A DNA stretch of 64,000 nt from Salvator merianae (taxonomy: Eukaryota > Chordata > Lepidosauria > Squamata > Teiidae): positions 15,247,820-15,311,819 of the forward strand of contig QVOM02000034.1 in assembly GCA_003586115.2 (NCBI GenBank), written 5' to 3'. The notes beneath the pieces were generated by a model. That model saw only the letters and a program-made list of their open reading frames with translations. It was not told the origin of the DNA and did not search any database. Each line of letters starts with the position of its first letter. Positions within the stretch are counted from its first letter, which is position 1. Positions 50,069-62,330 of this stretch are shown here, piece by piece. The position numbers were made by a program, and so were the translations under genes.

Positions 50069-51376
50069 TGTTGTTCAGTTTTTCAGTTGTGTCTGACTCT
50101 TTGTGACCCCATGGACACTAGCATGCCAGGCCAATCTGACCTCTACTGTCTCCCAGAATTTACCCAAGCTCATATTTGTTGCTTCCGTGACACTATCTAT
50201 CCATCTTATCCTCTGTCATCCCTTTCTCCTTTTGTCTTCAATCTTTCCCAGTGTCAGGGGGCGTTTTCGCACTTACCAGAGTGGAATGTTCTAACTAGCA
50301 GGGTTTGGGCCAGTCAAGATCAAGTATGGCAAGGAGTATTCACACTGTTAGCACTGGAACACTCCTTGAGCTGATCAGCTGAGGAAGAAGTGTGAATGGG
50401 AGTGCACCATGTCTGGAGATGTGTCTGGAACAGCTGCTAGGTTCTGAACCCTAAGTCCAAACCTGGGTCTGAACCATCTGACAACGCAGTCATGCCTGTG
50501 CACTCTATGCCTCCTTGCCGTTCCAGCCCCGGAAGTGCTCACCAGATGGCCCTAGTCAGCTCCCAGACTACAATTTTCTTGATCAGCTTTAGGTGAGCAT
50601 CAGGTGGGCTTTGGTGAGTTTCCAGCCAGCTGGAGCTGTTTGCAGGTGTGAATGCTCTGTTCCAGCAAGTGACTTAGAATGTTCCACTCACTAAGTGCAA
50701 ACAGGCCCAGGGTCTTTTCCAATGAGTCCTGTCTTCTCATTATGTGGCCAAAGTATTTGAGCTTCAGCTTCAATATTTGTCATTTCAGTGAACAATCGGA
50801 GTGGATTTCCTTTTGTATTGATTGATTGGATCTCCTTGCAGTCCAATAGACTCTCAAAAGTCTTCTCCACCACCACAATTTGAAAGTGTCAGTCCTTCAG
50901 TACTCAGCCTCTCCTACAGTTCAACTCTCACAGCCATACATTACTACTGGGGAAAGCATAGCTTTGACTATACAGGCCATTGTTGGCAAGATGATGTCTC
51001 TGCTTTTTAGTATGCTGTTCAGGTTTGCCATAGTTTTCCTCCCAAGGAGCAAGCTCTTTTTATTTCCTGGCTGCAGTCACCATCTGCAGTGATCTGTGTG
51101 CCCAAGAAAATAAAATTCGACACTGCTTCCATTTCTTCCCCACTATTTCCTAGGAAGTGATGGTATCAGATGCTATGATCTCAGTTTCTTTAATGTTGAG
51201 CTCCATGCCAGTTTTTATAATCCTCTCTTTCACTCTCATCAAGAGGCTCCTTAATTCTTCTTTGCTTTCTGCGAACAATTGGTATCGTCTGTATATCTGA
51301 AGTTATTGGTATTTCTCCCAGCAATCTTAATTCTGGCTTTTGATTCATCCAGCCTGGCATTTCACATGATATACTC
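50069..51376 (-). mobile_element. BovB (RTE) LINE, 3' half, with 13-bp TSD
   Basis: The minus strand encodes pieces of BovB ORF2: a reverse-transcriptase active site reading FRYTDDT (usual YADD), then FYFLGTQITADGDCSQ. The 3' end (50069) carries the expected TGTGTCTGACTC and CCCCATGGAC complements. The outer flanks are a perfect 13-bp direct repeat TGTATAGCAAAGT (50056-50068, 51377-51389). A palindromic element interrupts it at 50259-50708. Many stops and indels; not functional. Confidence 0.9.
50259..50708. mobile_element. Palindromic DNA element (1b) nested in BovB, TSD AGG
   Basis: Left end GGGCGTTTTCGCACTTACC; right end the inverse of GGGCCTGTTTGCACTTAG. Flanked by AGG (50256-50258, 50709-50711). 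Removing the element and one AGG restores the continuous BovB sequence CAGTGTCAGGGTCTTTTCC, which proves the 3-bp duplication. Subterminal GGAATGTTC and GAACATTCC arms define the subfamily. Confidence 0.92.
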
Positions 51377-52837
51377 TGTATAGCAAAGTAAATGTGACTA
51401 TTTAGTAAGAGGGTATAATGTGTTTTTTTTTTTAAATGTTTACATTATTTGTGGAGTCCTAGCCTAGCTCATAGGAACAAGACTTAAGAAGCCATCCCAG
51501 AAGTCAAGGGTTTGAACAATGACTTTCCACTGACATACAAAAAGGCAGAGTCCCTGGTTGGTATGGAAACTAGAAGCATGGGAAACCTCACTAGTCTGGG
51601 AGAGGCTCCTCAGAACATATAGTAGTGTTTTGTTTTTTGAAATTTGTTAATTGCTAGGTGTTGTATAGTGTTAAATGCTGTTATCCTGCCACCTCAACAG
51701 AAGTATGAGAAACCTTGTAAACTTCTCATTTGCCAAGAAATCTTGTGAACTTTTCTGACATATGAGCTGCAGTGAATGTAAACTTTGGTCTTGGTGAAAT
51801 TTCCCATTCATTTCAGAAAGGCTTACTCACATGTTCAGGGAAACTAGATGTTGCCTCATATTTTTAAAAAACACGTTCAAATTCCTTTTCCAAATATTTT
51901 GCTATGGTTTTATTCTGAAAACAACAAAGCGTTGATTTAAATTAAGACCCACAAAGGTTGGTGGCACACTTTCAATAAAAAACAGTTTTTTGGCATCTGG
52001 CCAGTGGCAGAAAGCCTAATCTCTAATTATACAGATCATGTATTTCTACTGGAAAGAAAAATATTTGATATAATTGCAATTATCCAGATTCCCACTCACT
52101 TCAGCATGCAACACTCTTTTAGTAAGCCATGACTTATATTTTCTGTGGGAGCCTGATCACATCAAAGGATTTTCCTCAAGTCACAGTGCCAGCTATGAGC
52201 ATGTAGAATCGCTGAGATGGTGAGGGGAGAAGGGGGGGAGGTGGAGAGAAAAGCCTTCATTTTAGGTTTTAATCCAGGAACTACAGAGACAGTCTGTGTT
52301 TAGTTGAACCAAGGCCTTATTTTTGAACACCACAAAACTACATTCAGGAAGCTGCATAATTAAAACAAGGGCAAGATTCATGGGTTGAAGAAGCATTGCC
52401 TGTTCAAGCCAAAGGTAAATTATGTGACCGAAATGTTTCACTCACTGTACCACGGCTCATGTGAACAAAGATGGGTTGGCAGGACTACAGCCTGTTCATA
52501 TAGGTTCCCTCTATACCCTAAAACAACAAAACTGAATCCAAGATGCATATTTTATCATTCTGGTACACTTTGTACAGAAAATGCTTAATGTGTATTCGAA
52601 ACAGTTCCTTCTGTCCCCCTTCTGTGTATTTTCTCCCTAAAAGATGTTAAGGCTATCCATTCCAAAATAGCCTTAGACTATGTAACTTTCTGTTACCACA
52701 CTTTGCAATAAAGAAATTCAGCCAGTGGGTTTTTCTAAAAGAACATTTCATAAAATCTACAGATGTTTTATTGTCATCAGAGAAAGCCAAGCCTTTTTTC
52801 TGTGTATCTCTTCTCCCAGTTTCCTTTACAGAACAGT

Positions 52838-53354
52838 GGGCCTGTTCACACTTATGGCAGTAGAATGTTCCAACTAGCATGTTTCAGGCCAGCCGGGATC
52901 GGGTACGGCGAGGAATGTTTGTATCTCTCAACACTGGAACGCTCCATGAGCTGACCAGCTGTGGAAGCAGTGTGAAATGGGAGAGCACTAGTTAGGAAGC
53001 TGTGTTTGGACCCAGAGGAGCAGTGTCCAGACATGTGTCCGGAACAGCCACCAGGGTCTAGACCCAAAGTCCAAACCTGGGTTTGAAACTATGATGGCAC
53101 TTGTGGGCCCATGCAGTCCCTGCCCCATTGCCATCCCAAACCAGGAAGTGGTGCAAATGCACCACTCCCAATCCTCACCTGATCACACTAGTCGGCTTGG
53201 AAACTACAATTTTCTTGACCACAGCTGGTAGGCTTCAGGTGAGCATCAGGTGGGCTTCAGTGAGTTTCCAGTCAGCTGGATCTGTTTGCAGGTGCAAATG
53301 CTCTGTTCCAGCAAGTGTCCTGGAACATTCCACTCACTAAGTGCAAATAACTTT
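52838..53354. mobile_element. Palindromic DNA element, subfamily 1b
   Basis: Left end GGGCCTGTTCACACTTATGG; the right end is decayed after CACTCACTAAGTGCAAA. The interior aligns along its length with 50259-50708 and, inverted, with 60143-61051. Target duplication not recognisable. Confidence 0.75.
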
Positions 53355-53482
53355 TAAAATTCAGATTTTTTTTTTCGGGGTGGGTGGGTAGCACAATAAA
53401 TAAATAAATACTTGGCTTTGCAGAGTCTGGAAGCCTCAAGTTTCTGAAAGAGTCATGGTAAAAGTGTCTATTGGTCTCTATG

Positions 53483-55164
53483 GGGGTTTCTGCACTTAAC
53501 TTTAAACTGGTCCATGAAGGGGACCAGTGGCCTCCCTTCTGCATGGTGGAACAGTTTAAGGGAGGACACACCCACTGTTAGTACACTCTGTTTGCATGGG
53601 GCAGAGTGTAACCTGGACTAAGCAGCAAAATGGCCACTTAGTAAGGTCTACCAGTGGAATGGAGGAGGGAAGCAGGTGGAAGTGTGCATGCCTCCATGTT
53701 CTGCTTTAGTGGTGGCTCCATAGCCAGGAATTTCTGTTTCTGTTTCTTGGAGCTGTTGGAGGCCAGCTCCAAAAGCTGCACCATCTTTGAGGCCAGCATA
53801 GTGGCTGTCCCAAAATAGTTGTCCACAGGACAACTAACAAAGTTATGGACAGAACAAAGCTGTGGACCAGAATAGGGTGCCAAAATGTCACTGTATCCCA
53901 CTTGAAGTATGGACCTCTTTGAAACTGGTACTCAGACTTGGGAGGGGGCAGGCTACCCAGAATGTGCACAGCCTTATCTCTTTTTTTTTTTTCTTTTTAC
54001 ATAAAGAAATACAACATTTAGTGCAACCCCACCCAAAGAAAAAAAATACATTGAAAAACAAACCATCAAACAATATCTACCGCACCACCACTCTACCAAA
54101 CAACCCCTTAGGCACATTGGTTGACGACATTAGATTACTTCTTCCATCTTCATCCACCTTCTTTTTAGCTGGACCAAAGAGTCAGTCTTAATATTTCTTC
54201 TCTTATTTCTTCTGGCGCTTGGGGTCTCGTGGAAAAATGCAATAAGTCTTTCCATTTTTCCTCTGTTTTAAAAAGCAATTTCAAACCTTGACTTTTAAAT
54301 CTCATTTCCCGCATTTTATCGAATCTATATTGTTCCATTAGGTACCTATACCAGTTACTTAATGTCCATTTAGTACTTTCCCTCCATCCCAGTACAATTG
54401 TTGATTGCGCTGCCAATATCATTTGAGCAAATAAATACTGTTTTTCCTCACTTATACTCCCTGATGTCACTTCAAAAAAACCTAGTTCAGGTGATAAATT
54501 CAAATTTAAATTTAAAATATCATTAATTTCATTCTGAATAACTATCCAAAACAATTTTATAATAACACATTCCCACCAAAGATGGAAATACGTACCTCTA
54601 TGACCACACCCATGCCAGCATTGCAGTGACATCGTGGGTATCATATGTGCTAATTGTGCTGGTGTCCTATACCATCCATAAAATATTTTCAGGACCATCT
54701 CTTGTACCCTATTATTCTTTAAATCTTTAATTTTCTTCATTTTTTGCCCAACATTTTCCTTTGTAATATTAATATCTGTTTGCCATATTTGAAACATGCT
54801 TTCCATTATTTCATTCTTTTGATTTATTAATCAACCATATATTTTACTCCCTATACCTTTTGACCCCTTCAAACATTCTTATCTCATCTCGCCAGCAACC
54901 TGCCCCAGGATGGGACGAGTTGCCTGTCCAGGACCAGGGTGTCATGCTCTGGTCCCAGATACCTCAGTCTTCTGTGGAAATAACCTTAGAATCACATGTG
55001 ACTGGAGATCTAGGTAGTCCAAAAAGCCTTTCACATCAGGCTTTCAGTATATCGTACATATCATATATAAGATGTAGACAAGGGGAGGGCGGGGAACCAG
55101 CAGAAACCACAGCCCAGATAGGGCCTCTCATTTCAGTTAACTTTACAGTGTGAAAAGAAACACC
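53483..55164. mobile_element. Palindromic DNA element carrying a nested L1
   Basis: Left end GGGGTTTCTGCACTTAACTT; right end the inverse of GGTGTTTCTTTTCACACTG. Apart from the L1 and its duplication the body is about 780 bp. The ends are tentative because no 3-bp duplication is visible. Confidence 0.4.
53981..54877 (-). mobile_element. L1 LINE, 3' end of ORF2, with 8-bp TSD
   Basis: 897 bp are flanked by CTTATCTC (53973-53980, 54878-54885), with a poly-A tail on the minus strand next to the left copy. The minus-strand ORF (54806-54165) shows the L1 ORF2 C-terminal part: KIFYGWYRTPAQLA, then the zinc-knuckle-like CWHGCGHRGTYFHLWWEC. It is open for 213 codons, so it is a fairly recent 5'-truncated insertion. 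Confidence 0.92.
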
Positions 55165-58100
55165 TGAAGGGAGCTTCAGTTAATGGCATGGGAAAATATA
55201 GGCTGGATGTGACACCATGTAGACCATTCAAGCTGTTATAAGAGCCCAAAATGCAGTTCGATTAAATGGTATTTATTCTTTCTCAGGGCCTTCCAGGCAA
55301 CCTCAGGAAGAAGGTCCCAGGTCACCTTGTTGAGGGGATGGAGCTTTCTACATGCAAAACACATGTACAAAGCTTCAGAGTGGGGAGAAAAAGAAGACTG
55401 GAAATGCAACATTGTGTGGTTAATCATGATTTGGGGCCTGCCAGGGCATCCTCCAGTTTCTGTCAAAACTCCAAATTATAGGGTTTTTTTAAAAAAAGAA
55501 AAACTATTTAAAAGACTCAGCTAGGGCTAGGGGAAGCCTTGGTAGTCCTAAAATAACGACAGGTTGTATAATAATGCCATCAGGGATGTCATTACATGGC
55601 CCAATGTGGCATCAGCGACTTTACCACAGTTCCAAAAAGGCTGGGAGCAAGGTGAGGGAAGAGAACTGCTAAGTGTTTCACCTGGGAATCTCAGTCCCCA
55701 TGTAAGAAGACTTTGGTCATTTTAAATGCTTTGAATAATATTCATAATGGTGTTTTGAACACCTCTAGTTGTTGCCCTGCTCTCTCAACATACCCACAAG
55801 ATCTGTCCTCAGAAACGTGCCCAACAGGGACATAAGACACCTCCATTTCTCATAATGCCATAAAGGTGCCCTCAGAGCTCTTTATTCAGTTCTGCGGAAA
55901 GGTGCTTCCTAGATCCCTGCGATAGCTCTAGCAAGGGATGTTTGCAACTGCTTGTGACAGAACAACTTTCCAATCACCTCAGTGTTACCCAACTGCCCAC
56001 TTATGCATGCAGTCTATCTCTTTCCTACCATCTAGTGGTCATCCAAATTTTTACAATCCTAATACAGTAGCCATCAGCAAGCTCCTTCCCAAAAAAGGGT
56101 GAGCAAAGGTGGGCCACCAGATGGCAAAGGTGGGCAGAGGCAAACTTTAAGAATTTCACACTGCCCGGCACATAGAGTTCTCCCCTGTTTATTCTCTATA
56201 GTTTGGTTCCTATAAAATACTGTGCATAATGAAATCATGAATAAGGAATAATTGATTTTAATGTAAAATTAGGTGTTAATGGAACCACTTCTAAACAACC
56301 ATTGGTATACACTGTCTATTTACTTACACAGGGTAGACCAAGGTTCTCTTTATTTCCATTGAACTGTATGTGGAATTGATCTCTCATTCACTGCAATTCA
56401 AAAGAGAAGCTACCTAGCTTCAAAGAGAGACACAGCAAACACCCAGTCAGCATCTCTCCATGGTATGTGATATCATACCTCTAAACTGGCAAGGATTTGG
56501 CCTTCAACACATCACAGCCACCCCAGAATCTCACATAGAGTGCAATGTCACACATCTGAACAATGCTACACCATTGAATAGCAGTCCAGGTCATCAAATC
56601 ACACAAACCCAAACACAGAACTCTCTCCAACTCACAAAACAGCTTCCTTCAGTATACAAAGAAAAATGGGAAAATTGTTCTTAGGACAAATAGAAGCTCA
56701 CTGGATGCCTTGTGGTTGTCCTCTGACCTAACTGCTTTGGCATCAAACAGTATATTAAAAGTGTATTTAAAATTTTCTGACACTGTGTAATCAAAGCTGT
56801 ATATATGGAGGGACAACTCTGCTGAACCTCTGATCCCCTTAGCAATGGAGTAGGGCCCGCGGAGCTTTTTCAACCACAGCAGTAGGGGACAGCTGAAGCA
56901 CATGCTCCAGCCCAGGAGTGGGGAGGTGTGCCATTTGCATGGCTCCCATGTCCAGGTTTTTGCAAACATCAAGGCTGGGGAAGAAAAGTTTCCCAGCTTT
57001 GAGGTTTTCAACAGGGATCCTTAATCAAGAAATCATGATGGCCCTGGAAGTTGGCCATTTTTGTTGAAAGACATAATGGCCCTAGGCAAAGATCACACAG
57101 ATAAATTACTTCCATAGATGCCATCCCTTGGCATGATGGTCACAGGAGTGAGTCAAGATCACGTTTCTTTTGCAGTGCGGTCACTGCACCCTCAGAGCCC
57201 TTTCCACATGACCTTTAATGAGACATCTTCAGTTAGTTTTGGATTTGGCATAGAATGGGATAATATAATAAAGCCAAATCTACTATAAGCCTATTTTTTC
57301 CCTCCCTCCCTTCCTTTTTAAACAAATATAAAAATTGTTTACATATTATTAAGAAAGGAAGCATACATTAGAGTGGATCAGGAGTGGGCTGGTGAGAAAT
57401 TCTTGATATGTGTGAAACTCTGCATGCATGGAATTGTGATGCATAATAAAAGTCCTTGTTAATTTCATGAAAAGTTCACACAGAAATTAGTCATTTTCAG
57501 GCTGGCTTCCATAGAGTTAAATGAGTCAGTTTCATCTGACAGAACTATAAGATAATGTCTAGAGTAGTTGAATCTCCCCCTTCTCCCACCTACCATTTTG
57601 CAACCTAACCCTTAAAAATTACACAGATCAGTTGAACTGGAATGTCTCAAAGCATTGTTAGAAAAGTCTTGAAATAAGACACTTAATGCATTTGTCAAGA
57701 GCAACTGCCTATTAATACTGCTAAGACTTAGCAAGGGAAAAAAAAACCTATAGAAAACACACACCCTTCATGCCATGCTCTTTGTCATAATAGCAAAAAT
57801 GATAAAGACATAATGAGGTTAAAGAAGTCAAGAATTATTGTGCTGCAGTCATAGGAATGCAAATAGCAATCTGACCCTACAATTTATTAATATTTGCATC
57901 AAGCATTTATAAAACTTAATCATCCATAATAAAGCTATCTATATCTAAGTAGCAAAAAGATCTAGCAATGATCACATGCAGAATGTATAGCCTGCAATCT
58001 TGTTAGAAACCTAAGTCATCTCTCACTTTTTCCCCACATTTGTGCAACTGTGAAACAGTGAGCACTCTTGCAGTAGAATCAGCAATACAGTGGCAATAGG

Positions 58101-58882
58101 ATGAAGCTTCATCAGAAGGCACAAATCATAATTTGTTCTGTTGTAGATCAAACCATGGTTTAAAGAGATCAAGTGCCACTCTTCTGTTTCCATTTCATGA
58201 TTTGCATCTGGAGATAATAGCTGGTTAATTACAGACCAGCCAAAATACTTGAATTCCACAGATGGGATCAAATTTGGGAATTCCCAGCAGCCCGGATTCA
58301 GGAATGGAGCCATTAGCTCCTGAAAGAGAACTAGAAATTGAAACAGTTGAAGAGTGCTGATGGGGGGGCTCTGCTTTAATATGCAGAGAGCAGAGGCTAG
58401 ACCAGACCATGTCCCAGTCTACCACCCAGTGCAGAAAGAAAGTTTATCCATACTTGGGTGGCATTGCACAATGTTACATGATACTAATGCAGATCAATAT
58501 TATTTTCCCAGTTTGGGGTAACACTCTAGCACCCTAATCTGGAAACACTTCGCTTCAAAGGCTGTTGTAAAGACTGCAAAAAACTCAGTTTAGAACTTGT
58601 TTGTGGTTTCTGGACACCAGTCAGGTTTCTAAAGCAGCTTTATAGCTGCATGTTAGACCTGCAGCTCTCAAGCGTGACTAGTGATGTGGCTTTAGAGGGG
58701 CGCCCAGTGAGCTTGACTTTATTCTCCAGCTTATGCTATTAGACTTGCAGTAGAAAGGGGCTTCTATAACACTCCCAAAATTCTATAATACTCTCCAAAA
58801 CAGCTGTAGCACAGTGTGGAAGAGCTGAATATGAAACTGAACAAAAAGTGATAAACTCAATGCACCAGACTTCATCAACAAA

Positions 58883-58922
58883 GGGCCTGTTCACACTTTC
58901 CACCTTAGAATTATCCCATTCA
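58883..58922 (+). mobile_element. Terminal fragment of GGGCC-family element (1a)
   Basis: GGGCCTGTTCACACTTTCC, then a collapsed form of the subterminal hairpin (TTAGAATTATCCCATTC). The rest of the element is absent. Confidence 0.6.
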
Positions 58923-60142
58923 TACAGTGAGTTTAGAATATATGGTAATCCACTGATTGAGATCTTCTTTGTTTGTGCTGTAAAATGTGCTGACGAATTG
59001 AGGAAAATGTGACTCCTCAGTCGGAGCTCCTTGCAGCACAAGTTATCTAGATATCTTTAACTCTCCAGTTCCCTCCTCCAACTGCTACAGGGCAGATCTG
59101 AATTCCAGCCAGTCATGAAGCTACCATTGTGCAAGACTGGCTTTATGCCACAGATCTAGGAACCAAATGAGATCCAATAACTATTATAGCTGTCCGAGTG
59201 GCCCAGGTGCCTTCATCATAGCTAGCTGCTGAATCTGGCACTTATTTATTATTGTAATCAGTGTTTATTTGTTATTGCACCCACTTTACATTATGGTGCT
59301 CAAGAGAAGCTCTCCAGAATTTCCTGAGCAGCTTCTATCATTGCATGTCAGCCCTAATCATCATTTTGTATCACTCAGGAGGCTGCAGTTTATGGTGATA
59401 GCTTTGGCCTGTTCTCTCAGGCCTCACTGTTCCCAGGTTGTAAGATAATGTAGGAATCCCAGCTAACACTTTTATGGATGTTTCCCAAAGACATGCAAAA
59501 CAGGGAGGAATTTGGGGCTTAGGCTTGGTCCCAAGATATCAAATGGGAAAGGTTGCAGATGTGCCACCAAGGGCATTAGGTTGGAAGGGGCTATGTAGTA
59601 GGGTATAAAATAGTGAGAAGTCTATATTTTGTGTTGTTTACTATTACTGACTGATCATGGAGCAGCACCAAAGCTGAACCAAGTGTTGTGCTTTGGAGAA
59701 TGTAGGCTGCTGGTTAACACAAGTTGAGTGCCCCTAATCTACATATTATGGGAGAAAGCATCTTTCTTTTCTTGCCAGCAGCCCATACCAACTTAGCTAC
59801 ATAGCTGAAGCTGCTGTCTACATCAAGAAAATGGAAGTGGCTGAGTCCAGAAGCTGCTATTTTGATATCTTGCAATTATGTGAAGAAAATTGATGTGGAT
59901 ACTGAGGACAATTTAAATGATGATGTAGGGATATAATCCCCTTTTCAAAGAAGGTGTAGACCATGTATCAGCTATGGGCCTGGCAGCCATTAAGAGATGC
60001 AGCAAACTAATTCCAGGTTGTCTTCTAACCTACACCCAGCAATACGTGCAGAGAGTCAATGCTGCTGTTTGAGATGCATTTACTAATTGCAACCATGTGA
60101 ACCATAAAATGCTGGAGCAAACATTCCCAAATCAAAGAGAAT

Positions 60143-61051
60143 GGGCCTGTTCGCACTTAGGGAGTAGAACATTCCAGGTCACTTGCTGGAATGGAGCATT
60201 TGCACCTGGAAACAGTTCCAGCTGGCTGGAAACTCACCAAAGTCCACCTGAAGCTTACCTGAACCTGAATAGTGCTGGTCAAGAAAATTGTATTGTCTGG
60301 AAGCTGACTAGCGCCATCCGGTGAGGATCAGGAAAGGTGCATTCTTACCACTTCTGGGTTTGGAAGGTGAGGAGGCATGGAGTGCACAGGCAAGGCTGCT
60401 CTGTCAGACAGGTCAGACCCAGGTTCGGACTTAGGAATTTGGAACCTGACAGCTGTTCCGGACACAGCTCCAGACACAGTTCCTCGGTGACACAGAGGCA
60501 TGGTGGCGCACAAGGCTAAGGCACTGATCTTTCAATAGGAGGATCAGAGTTCAAGGCCCCTGTCTGCCGTGTAGAGGGGATGAGCGCCCTCTACTGGCCT
60601 CTAGCTCCAGCCAACCTAGCTGTTCAAAAACAAGCAATTGCAAGTAGATAAATAGGGAGCATCACATTGTGTGATGTGGAAGATAGATAGATGTAAGCCT
60701 TCGGGTGAAAAATAACCTTGTAAGCCACTTTGAGTCAGCTTCGGCCGAGAAAAGCGGGGTATAAAAACCAAGTTCTTCTTCTTCTTCTTCTTCTTCTTCT
60801 TCTTCTTCTTCTTCTTCTTCTTCTTCTTCTTCTTCTTCTTCTTCTTCTTCTTCTTCTTCTTCTTCTTCTTCTTCTCTGTTCCCGAACCCAGCTATCTAAC
60901 TAGTGCACTCCCATTCGCACTTCTTCCCCAGCTGGTCGGCTCGAGGAGTGTTCCAGCACTAACAGTGCAAATACTCCTCACCGTACTCAATCCTGACTGG
61001 CCCAAACCCTGCTAGTCAGAATGTTCCAGTATCATAACTATGAAAATGTCC
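60143..61051. mobile_element. Palindromic DNA element (1b) with nested SINE, TSD AAT
   Basis: Left end GGGCCTGTTCGCACTTAGG; right end the inverse of GGACATTTTCATAGTTATG. Flanked by AAT (60140-60142, 61052-61054). Inverted relative to 50259-50708 and 52838-53354. A SINE with a long (TTC) tail occupies 60493-60874. Confidence 0.8.
60493..60874 (+). mobile_element. tRNA-derived SINE (Sauria/Squam type), copy 3, with (TTC)34 tail
   Basis: Same organisation as copies 1 and 2: A-box region GGTGGCGCACAAGGC, B-box region GAGTTCAAGGCCCC, body, and BovB-like 3' tail. A pure 102-bp TTC run at 60773-60874 follows. Confidence 0.9.
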
Positions 61052-61135
61052 AATATTCTTCTTATCTATTTAGACCTGAACTTGCTTCGGAATCCAATAC
61101 AGGGCAAGCTACTGTAAGAAAAAAAAAAGAGAGAG

Positions 61136-61375
61136 AGAACATAAGAGGAGCCTTGCTGGATCAGGCCACGGCCCATCTAGTCCATCTGTCTCACACAGTG
61201 CCCCCCCCCCGATTGCTTCTAGGCATTCTCAAGCAGAATAACTCCCTGCAAACAGCCTTTAGAGGCATCCTGCCTGTCTCTCCACCCTGGAGGCAGTACT
61301 TAGGCTTCCATTCTAGCAGCCATTGATACACCTGACTTCCATGAATCTGTCCAATCCCTTCTTAAAGCAATGTAT
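61136..61375 (-). mobile_element. CR1-type LINE 3' end
   Basis: The minus strand ends ...GGCCGTGGCCTGATCCAGCAAG...CTCTTATGTT, the same 3' terminus as the + strand copy at 21370-22097. A C-run lies at 61200-61210. Confidence 0.75.
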
Positions 61376-62099
61376 AATCGCTAGAGAAAAGCAATGTATC
61401 CATTATTTACCAGTGTCCATTATTTACAAGCAAATGTATCTGTGAAATGCTTGAAGGTATGGAATCAATTTGGAATTGCTGACAAAAGAAGAGGGGAGAG
61501 CAGGTGGGGACATAACAGGTGGCAAAGCTGGACCCTGGACGGTGAACCAGCTTTTGTGCTTCTGCCAGTCAGCTGTGCAAGAAAAGGACAAAAACACATT
61601 TCTTTGGTTTGTGGATCAGTGTATTTGGCACCGTTTGAAAGAATCTGAGAGAAAAGCAGAGTTAACACCAAAGTCATACATGTCGGTGCATATTTAGGGG
61701 CAGAGAGAAATTATTTCTGGGGGGAAAAAACAACTAAAGAGTGAGAAATTTCCAATGTAATTTCACAGCATTTTTATATACAGCAAAAACTGAGAGAGGG
61801 GAGCTAATTTTTTAAAAGATATTTGACTTTCATCTGGCATGTGTATAGAGAGGATGTGCTTAGAAATTCCTCCAATATCTTTCAAAGTCCTTCAGCTGAA
61901 GGGCTGTGGGTTCTCAGCCACATGAAAATAATTCTGCTTCCTATTTGTATAAAATGCCAGAAAAGATTATTTGAAAAAGATGCAGGATGAAGGTGCCTTT
62001 TTGCCTCCATGCCCTTTGGAAGCAGCATGTTGCCCAGTCAACTACCCAAAAAATGGGAGATATCCATGAGCTGGTTTAAAAGGTAATTTAAAAAACAAA

Positions 62100-62330
62100 G
62101 GGTGATTCTACACTGGCCAGTATACTGGATTAGCAAGCATACTGGAGCCTTGCTTCCACACACTGGTGCAGTGTAAGGGAGGCCCTGCCCCCAGGGAGCA
62201 GCCTAAGTGGGTGGAGCCTAAGTGGGTGGGGCCTCCCTTAGACTGCAACAGCGTACAGAAGGAAGGCTCCGAGTACACTTGCTGGGCCAGAAAACTGGCC
62301 AGTGCAGACTCACCCAAACAAACTGTGGTG
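62100..62330. mobile_element. Palindromic element relic
   Basis: CACTGGCCAGTATACTGG at the left is mirrored by GGCCAGAAAACTGGCCAGTG at 62284. Inside is a tandem AAGTGGGTGG repeat (62207-62229). Confidence 0.45.

Noticed and set aside
55288..55400. Possible exon after TTTCTCAG with frame GLPGNLRKK
   Set aside because: No similarity to BCAS1, no good donor in frame, and no partner exon.
60493..60620. tRNA gene
   Set aside because: A- and B-box-like sequences are present, but the body is the SINE and no cloverleaf can be completed.
61074..61113. Exon-like 40-bp interval with acceptor TATTTAG and donor GTAAGA
   Set aside because: In phase 0, as required after exon 3, it has a TGA at once. The other frame (PELASESNTGQAT) would need an unseen intermediate exon. 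The interval also lies in a short gap between a DNA element and a CR1 end.
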